This document shows positions 59,561-64,000 of a stretch of DNA of 64,000 nt, piece by piece. Source of the DNA: Tetragonia tetragonoides (Eukaryota > Streptophyta > Magnoliopsida > Caryophyllales > Aizoaceae); NCBI GenBank assembly GCA_038025085.1, contig CM076143.1, forward strand, positions 13,377,501 to 13,441,500, given 5' to 3'. A program made the translations under genes and the position numbers. The stretch's first letter is position 1; the number at the start of each line of letters is the position of its first letter. The notes under the pieces were generated by a model. It saw only the letters and a program-made list of their open reading frames with translations. It was not told the origin of the DNA and did not search any database.

Positions 59561-61211
59561 GAGTGAATACTTTCTAGAAGTTGATAATTTCATTTTCAAG
59601 AAAAGTATGACTATGAACCATGTAGTAAAACAGTTAAAAACAAATTTCTTTTTTTTTTTTTTTAAAAAAAAAGGTGTGATAATCCACGAAATTTGGGGTA
59701 TAAAAACCCATAGTCTGTATTTGAACATATGCATGACTGGCCAAAGTGTTTCCGAGTATAGGTTCTAGAGAGTGAGCTTGCATCTTTTTGTTGAGTTTGA
59801 AATGATAGCAGAGTAACTTTTGAGTAGGGCTTGCAATACACATGCATGATTGCCCCTAACACAATTGTTGGCGACAAAGGGGAGGGTTAATAATTGAGGG
59901 GCATATGGGCATGCAAGCGTCTGGGATTTCATGAGGCATTTAGGCGCAAAGATTGAATGTTTGATCAAGTTCAAGTAGAGGTTGGAAAGGAGCATTTTCT
60001 ATTCAAATTTTGAGCGCTCGAGGAGCCGGTGCACTCTTAAGGCGAACTCTTCTTCACTTGTCCAAATATGTAATTGATCTTCTTGATATGAAACAATGCC
60101 CCTATAATCAAATGATCGAGTTTTCAAACAATCCACCCTGAATAAGGTAGTTGCCCCTAGTGTAGCAAACACTAACAACCTCTTTCCAAATTTCCGGCTA
60201 GGTGAAAAGTTATGTGTTCTTTTCCTTGCATTTGCATTCAAAAAGTTCTCCATTATGATTCTCATGTCTTTGCTCACTTAAAACCCAATGCCCCCTTTTT
60301 CTTTTTTTTTGAAAATGTACACGCCAAAATCTTTTATGTAGAGTGAGCTTGCAATCAATTAACTCGTCAACATGACACGTTTAAGAGTGCATCTTCCAAC
60401 TCCAAATTGGATGTAACTCAAAGACATTCACACCTCAATTTTGGACTATCCATTTTATAAGTAATCTAGTTGTTCGACTAACATTGATATCCAGATGTGA
60501 GATATCTTAGTTGGACTGTATTATTGTTTAAGTTGATTCCCACGACAACCTGCACTTTTGTGCAATAGTGCATGGTTCGTCCTCTCGATTATTGGTCGGG
60601 AAAATCGATCACCTTTTGATGCTCTTAACTTTTTGTTTCTATTTTCTTTTGTGGTGGGATTTTTATCAGGATATGATATACCTTTTTACGCGAATGTTCC
60701 CGCTTCATGAGGCGCGAACACCCGGTTACTCAATATATCACAATCTCTGATATGCTTTGTATGCTCATACTCTTGGTCGCAATCATCTCATGACCACTTT
60801 GGATGCCCCCTTGGGTTTTACAGAGACCTCTTCTAAGAGCATTGGAGCAGATTTTCCCACACCCTTTTTTCTTCACGCAGAAATAAATAAAAGACCTTTT
60901 GGGAGTCACCATGGAAGTCAGGTACTAGTTAGGTGGATTAATGTATAAAAGTCTTTCCTCAACATCTCACATCTTAGAATCAAAAGGATTCGATGTTCTA
61001 GACTACTTAAAAGCTAGTTCACCCAGAATGAGAGTTAGTCTGTCGAGTCTAATGTTGATTTTGAATTGGGAGACACCTCAAACATGTCATGTTAAGGAAA
61101 TCAACTAACGTGAAATCGCTAGGCACTCAAGATTTTTCGTATACACTTCATCATTATTTTTTATGCCCCTAGGGTGAAAGTTGAGCATTGTGTTGACCGA
61201 ATCCAAAAGGA

Positions 61212-62684
61212 TTGCCTACGTATCCCTCCGAAGGGAATCAGGTCGGACGTAGTTCGTGCTTTTGATGCGAAGGCTGAAAACTGGCGGCTGGGCTTCTTAT
61301 CAGATGCACTTCTTCAATTGTCGGTTTTGGTGGCACATTGTTGCCCCAGGTCCTTCATTCATGTTCAATGCTCTAATGATCGGTCTCACAAATATTGCCC
61401 CTTCATTTTTCAAGGAGTCGTTGTGCTTTGCCATGGTCGTGAATCAGAGTTCACCATATGAGTGCTGATCATGTTCAAATTGAATAGAAGTGTTCCTCCA
61501 ATCGTAATACAAAAATGTTGATGAAAATGGGGATGTCTCTCGGAATGGTGAGATGCGAAAGGTTTAGGAACTAATATGTCAGGATTCGCAATATGTGTTT
61601 AGGGCTGTGGGTACAGAGGATTACAACAAATCTCTAAAACGCTTGTCATGCATATGCTCGAATACCGATTAATTCATGAAAAAGATTACCAGACCCCAAC
61701 TTTTCAATTTTGCTTTTTGTTTTCCCGAAAAAAGAAAAAAAAAATTCCTCAAGAATCATGGTCACAACCAAAAATTCATTTCCGAACAAATGTTAGTCAT
61801 CCAAACCCAGCAGCTAGACGACTAAGCACTTATGAGGCGAAGCATGACATTCAGACCCGAAATAACCCGACCATGCTTGCTAATCCCGATTCCTTGCAAT
61901 AATAGTTTTGCCCCTGGCAAGTTGGTGCTAAAATATTGAAAAATGAGGCGAATGCAAGCACATGTGCACAAGAATGCAAGATAACCTCGAGGGCAAAATG
62001 ACTTATGCATCAAAAAAATTTGAAAAAACGAAAAATGGACTTTCCCAAAATTCTTATAAAACTAAGGCTAATGTAAAATCATTATTTCTCCAAGTTATAT
62101 ACAGAAAATGGGTTAAAACCAATCTCGATCCTTTGTATATTCAAATCCTTCTTTTTCAATTTTTCTCTGTTTTTTTTTTCTATTCCCTTTTTTGGATTTC
62201 AACTCTTTTTTTTTTGTTTTTTTTTTGTTTTTTTTTGCTTTTTCTCTATTTCATCACATCTTTATTTTTTTTGTTTCCTTTTTGTTGGACCGCACCCGAA
62301 GGCTGCCTACGTATCTCCAATGTGTGACAGTAAACGTTTTCGAAAATATTGAACATTTTGAAAATGTGCATTGGAGAATCAGGTCCACGTAGTTCTGGGT
62401 AATAACTGAGAGATTTTTCTTTTTAGCCGAACTCGATATGAGTTGCCTACATACCCCGGTGCATGTGAGTACAAGTGTGTCTAGATATTGCCAAATCCTA
62501 CGGGGGATCAGGCCATATGTAGTTCTATTACAAAGTGCTTAGAAAGAAAAGATTTACTTCCTATGGTCGAACTCAAATGAGTTGCCTACGTACCCCAAGT
62601 GCTTGTGCTTACATGTGTATCTATTCTGGATCATCAAAAGTGCACTCTTAAATTCTATTGGGGATCAGACCATTACGTAGTTCT
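61212..62684. repeat. four TGCCTACGTA...TACGTAGTTC modules
   Basis: Modules at 61,212-61,257, 62,302-62,395, 62,442-62,525 and 62,581-62,684 each begin TTGCCTACGTA-CCC (preceded by CCGAACTC..GAG) and end GGGGATCAGACC..TACGTAGTTC. The two ends of each are partial reverse complements (CCTACGTA / TACGTAGT), so each could fold. A degenerate relative lies in the LTR at about 54,232-54,300. Confidence 0.8.
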
Positions 62685-62782
62685 CGGTAAGCAATTGACT
62701 ATTAGCGAATTATTGGAAGCAATAAATAGGGAGCAACCCCATAGATATTGAACAATCCTCTTTCAGTGAGACAAAGATATCA

Positions 62783-64000
62783 CTAAAGCAAATCTGCATT
62801 GATGAGTTCATGCACCATTCTGCGGAATGGCACACACAAATGCAGGGGATGAACGACTTTTCGGTGATAAGGACAGTAATTTCGGTAAGAATCTTCATCA
62901 TATTGCATGGGAATGTCTGGGGGATCCATTGGCTTGATAAGACCTCTTTCTTTTAACCTGGTGAAGAGTTCTAGAGGATTTTGCCCAAGTGGTGCTAAGA
63001 GGCGTGGTAGGGAGCGGAGTTGAGAGGGATCTTGCACTTTTAAGAAATAATCATCAAGGGTCATTCCGTGGTTCATTATTGCTTTGATGTTATTGCGGTC
63101 CTCGTAACGCAACTCACAGTAATAGAGTTCACTCATCCCTTTGACAAGGAACATACGAGTTTCTTCTTGAGAAGGTTCATAGGTGAGCCTAGCAAACTGG
63201 GCGTTCCATCTAACCATGTAGCTTTTAAATGTCTCGTTTGCTCCTTGTTCCATCTCTGCCAACCTAATAAGTTCAGGATCTATCCAATCGTGTGCCAAAT
63301 CTATGAATTCGATGCAAAGTTCCTCCATGTTTTCTTCTTTTTCCAATTGAGTGCATTGAACCATTTTAGCGCTTCTCCGTTCAGACTATGACCAAACAAG
63401 TAGCTGCATATTCGTGGTGTGAAGTCCCAATCCTCCATGTTCTCTCGGTATGCGTTCATGTGAGTTCCAGAGGGACTCCCTATTTCGAATGACTGAAAAT
63501 TCAAAAATCCCTCGGGCGAGGTTGTTCCTGGTGCTGGGAGTATATCCCACCTTTCAGGAGTATCCTTGTTTTGCGTTGATTCCAGTACATCCAGCAGTTT
63601 CAGATCTTTCAGGATATATTTTGCGTTTCTTCCTTGGGCTTCTGGGTTAGACAATTGGTCGAGGTGAATGAAAAGGTTCATCAAGTCGTTCACTATGCTC
63701 TGGTCATCAACCTCTGGGCAGTATTTATGAAAAAATCTTCGTACTAATTCGTCCCAAGAAGGAGGTAGAGGACTAACCACTTCATAATACCAAGACAAGG
63801 CCCTACCCTCTAGATACCGGGGAAATAATTGTATCATCAATAGTAAAGGCGGTCTCTAATGTAGGTGGGCATCACAATATGCTTTCAAAAATAGGGTAGA
63901 ATTGCTCGTTCCATCAAATTTCTGAATGTGAGGGATTTGAAATTCAGTGCATAGCTTATACCTTGGAAATGAAGGGAGTCGTTGACACCCAGTTGGCTCA
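62783..64000 (-). pseudogene. degenerate Ty3/Gypsy gag with two gag-like modules; runs off the right edge
   Basis: Gag forms the retrotransposon capsid. Reading leftward from the edge: FQIPHIQKFDGTSNSTLFLKAYC, a stop, then LFPRYLEGRALSWYYEVVSPLPPSWDELVRRFFHKYC (63,840-63,700 region), then a linker. A second start follows: FEIGSPSGTHMNAYRENMEDWDFTPRICSYLFGHSLNGEALKWFNALN. After a frame change at about 63,301-63,364 come LIRLAEMEQGANETFKSYMVRWNAQFARLTYEPSQEE and MFLVKGMSELYY. Both modules have the gag pattern of a hydrophobic L-x-G-x-A-x-x-W motif. The C-terminus (ends 62,783) has CPYHRK..H..C, a possible remnant of a metal-binding knuckle. No protease or polymerase follows. Confidence 0.75.

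Larger units (their letters stand above)
57884..62760 (-). mobile_element. untranslated, repeat-built internal region of the LTR element
   Basis: Between the LTR and gag there is no reverse transcriptase, integrase or protease, only non-coding DNA built from repeats: a ~74-bp array (58.0-58.4 kb), an 18-bp minisatellite (58.9-59.6 kb), and CCTACGTA modules (61.2-62.7 kb). Long repeat-rich untranslated regions are a known trait of Tat/Ogre elements. The missing polymerase makes this a non-autonomous or deleted copy. Confidence 0.6.

Overview
The window is nuclear DNA from a flowering plant, most likely a dicot. It has AT-rich, GT-AG-spliced genes and closest matches to Arabidopsis families (MKK2, HAB1/HAB2, AT2G19390/AT4G29790). 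Non-LTR retrotransposons, SINEs, MITEs, a Mutator-like element and a Tat/Ogre-type LTR element fill much of the rest. The species cannot be read from the sequence. The PB1-like gene in the Mutator-like element is a weak hint of Amaranthaceae/Caryophyllales. All homologies are by recognition, not by a search.

Layout. 0.45-8.4 kb: a group A MAP kinase kinase gene (MKK1/MKK2 type, + strand). I could join eight coding exons into an unbroken 356-residue protein; its introns hold two SINE remnants, a 50-bp tandem repeat and a MITE. 9.5-15.3 kb: a clade A protein phosphatase 2C gene (HAB1/HAB2 type, - strand), 509 residues in four coding exons; its 3.3-kb intron 3 holds LINE and SINE debris. 17.6-45.4 kb: one very large - strand gene of the AT2G19390/AT4G29790 family. 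Its C-terminal exons lie at 17.6-28.3 kb and its N-terminal exon at 42.5-42.9 kb, with about 14 kb between them. That gap contains a complete but mutated 5.8-kb LINE with a 20-bp target-site duplication, further LINE pieces and a Copia gag scrap.

45.4-49.2 kb is intergenic with two SINE copies. 49.2-50.4 kb: an intronless AlkA-type DNA-3-methyladenine glycosylase (- strand). Immediately upstream of it, 50.41-53.03 kb is a 2.6-kb Mutator-like element with about 145-bp inverted termini, carrying a PB1-like-domain gene. 53.05-53.6 kb is a tandem duplication with an expanded AAT tract. From about 53.6 kb to the right edge there is one LTR retrotransposon in - orientation: a roughly 4.2-kb 3' LTR, an untranslated region built from three kinds of repeat, and a degenerate gag with two gag-like modules. 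No pol is visible.

Functionally, the MAP kinase kinase and the PP2C are both stress and abscisic-acid signalling genes in their families, but nothing here shows that they are co-regulated. I found no prokaryote-like gene system. The most interesting signals are the transposons: a LINE and a SINE family sharing a 3' tail, a gene-carrying Mutator-like element in a DNA-repair gene's promoter, a gag-only LTR element with repeat modules, and a 27-kb gene whose middle exons I cannot find.
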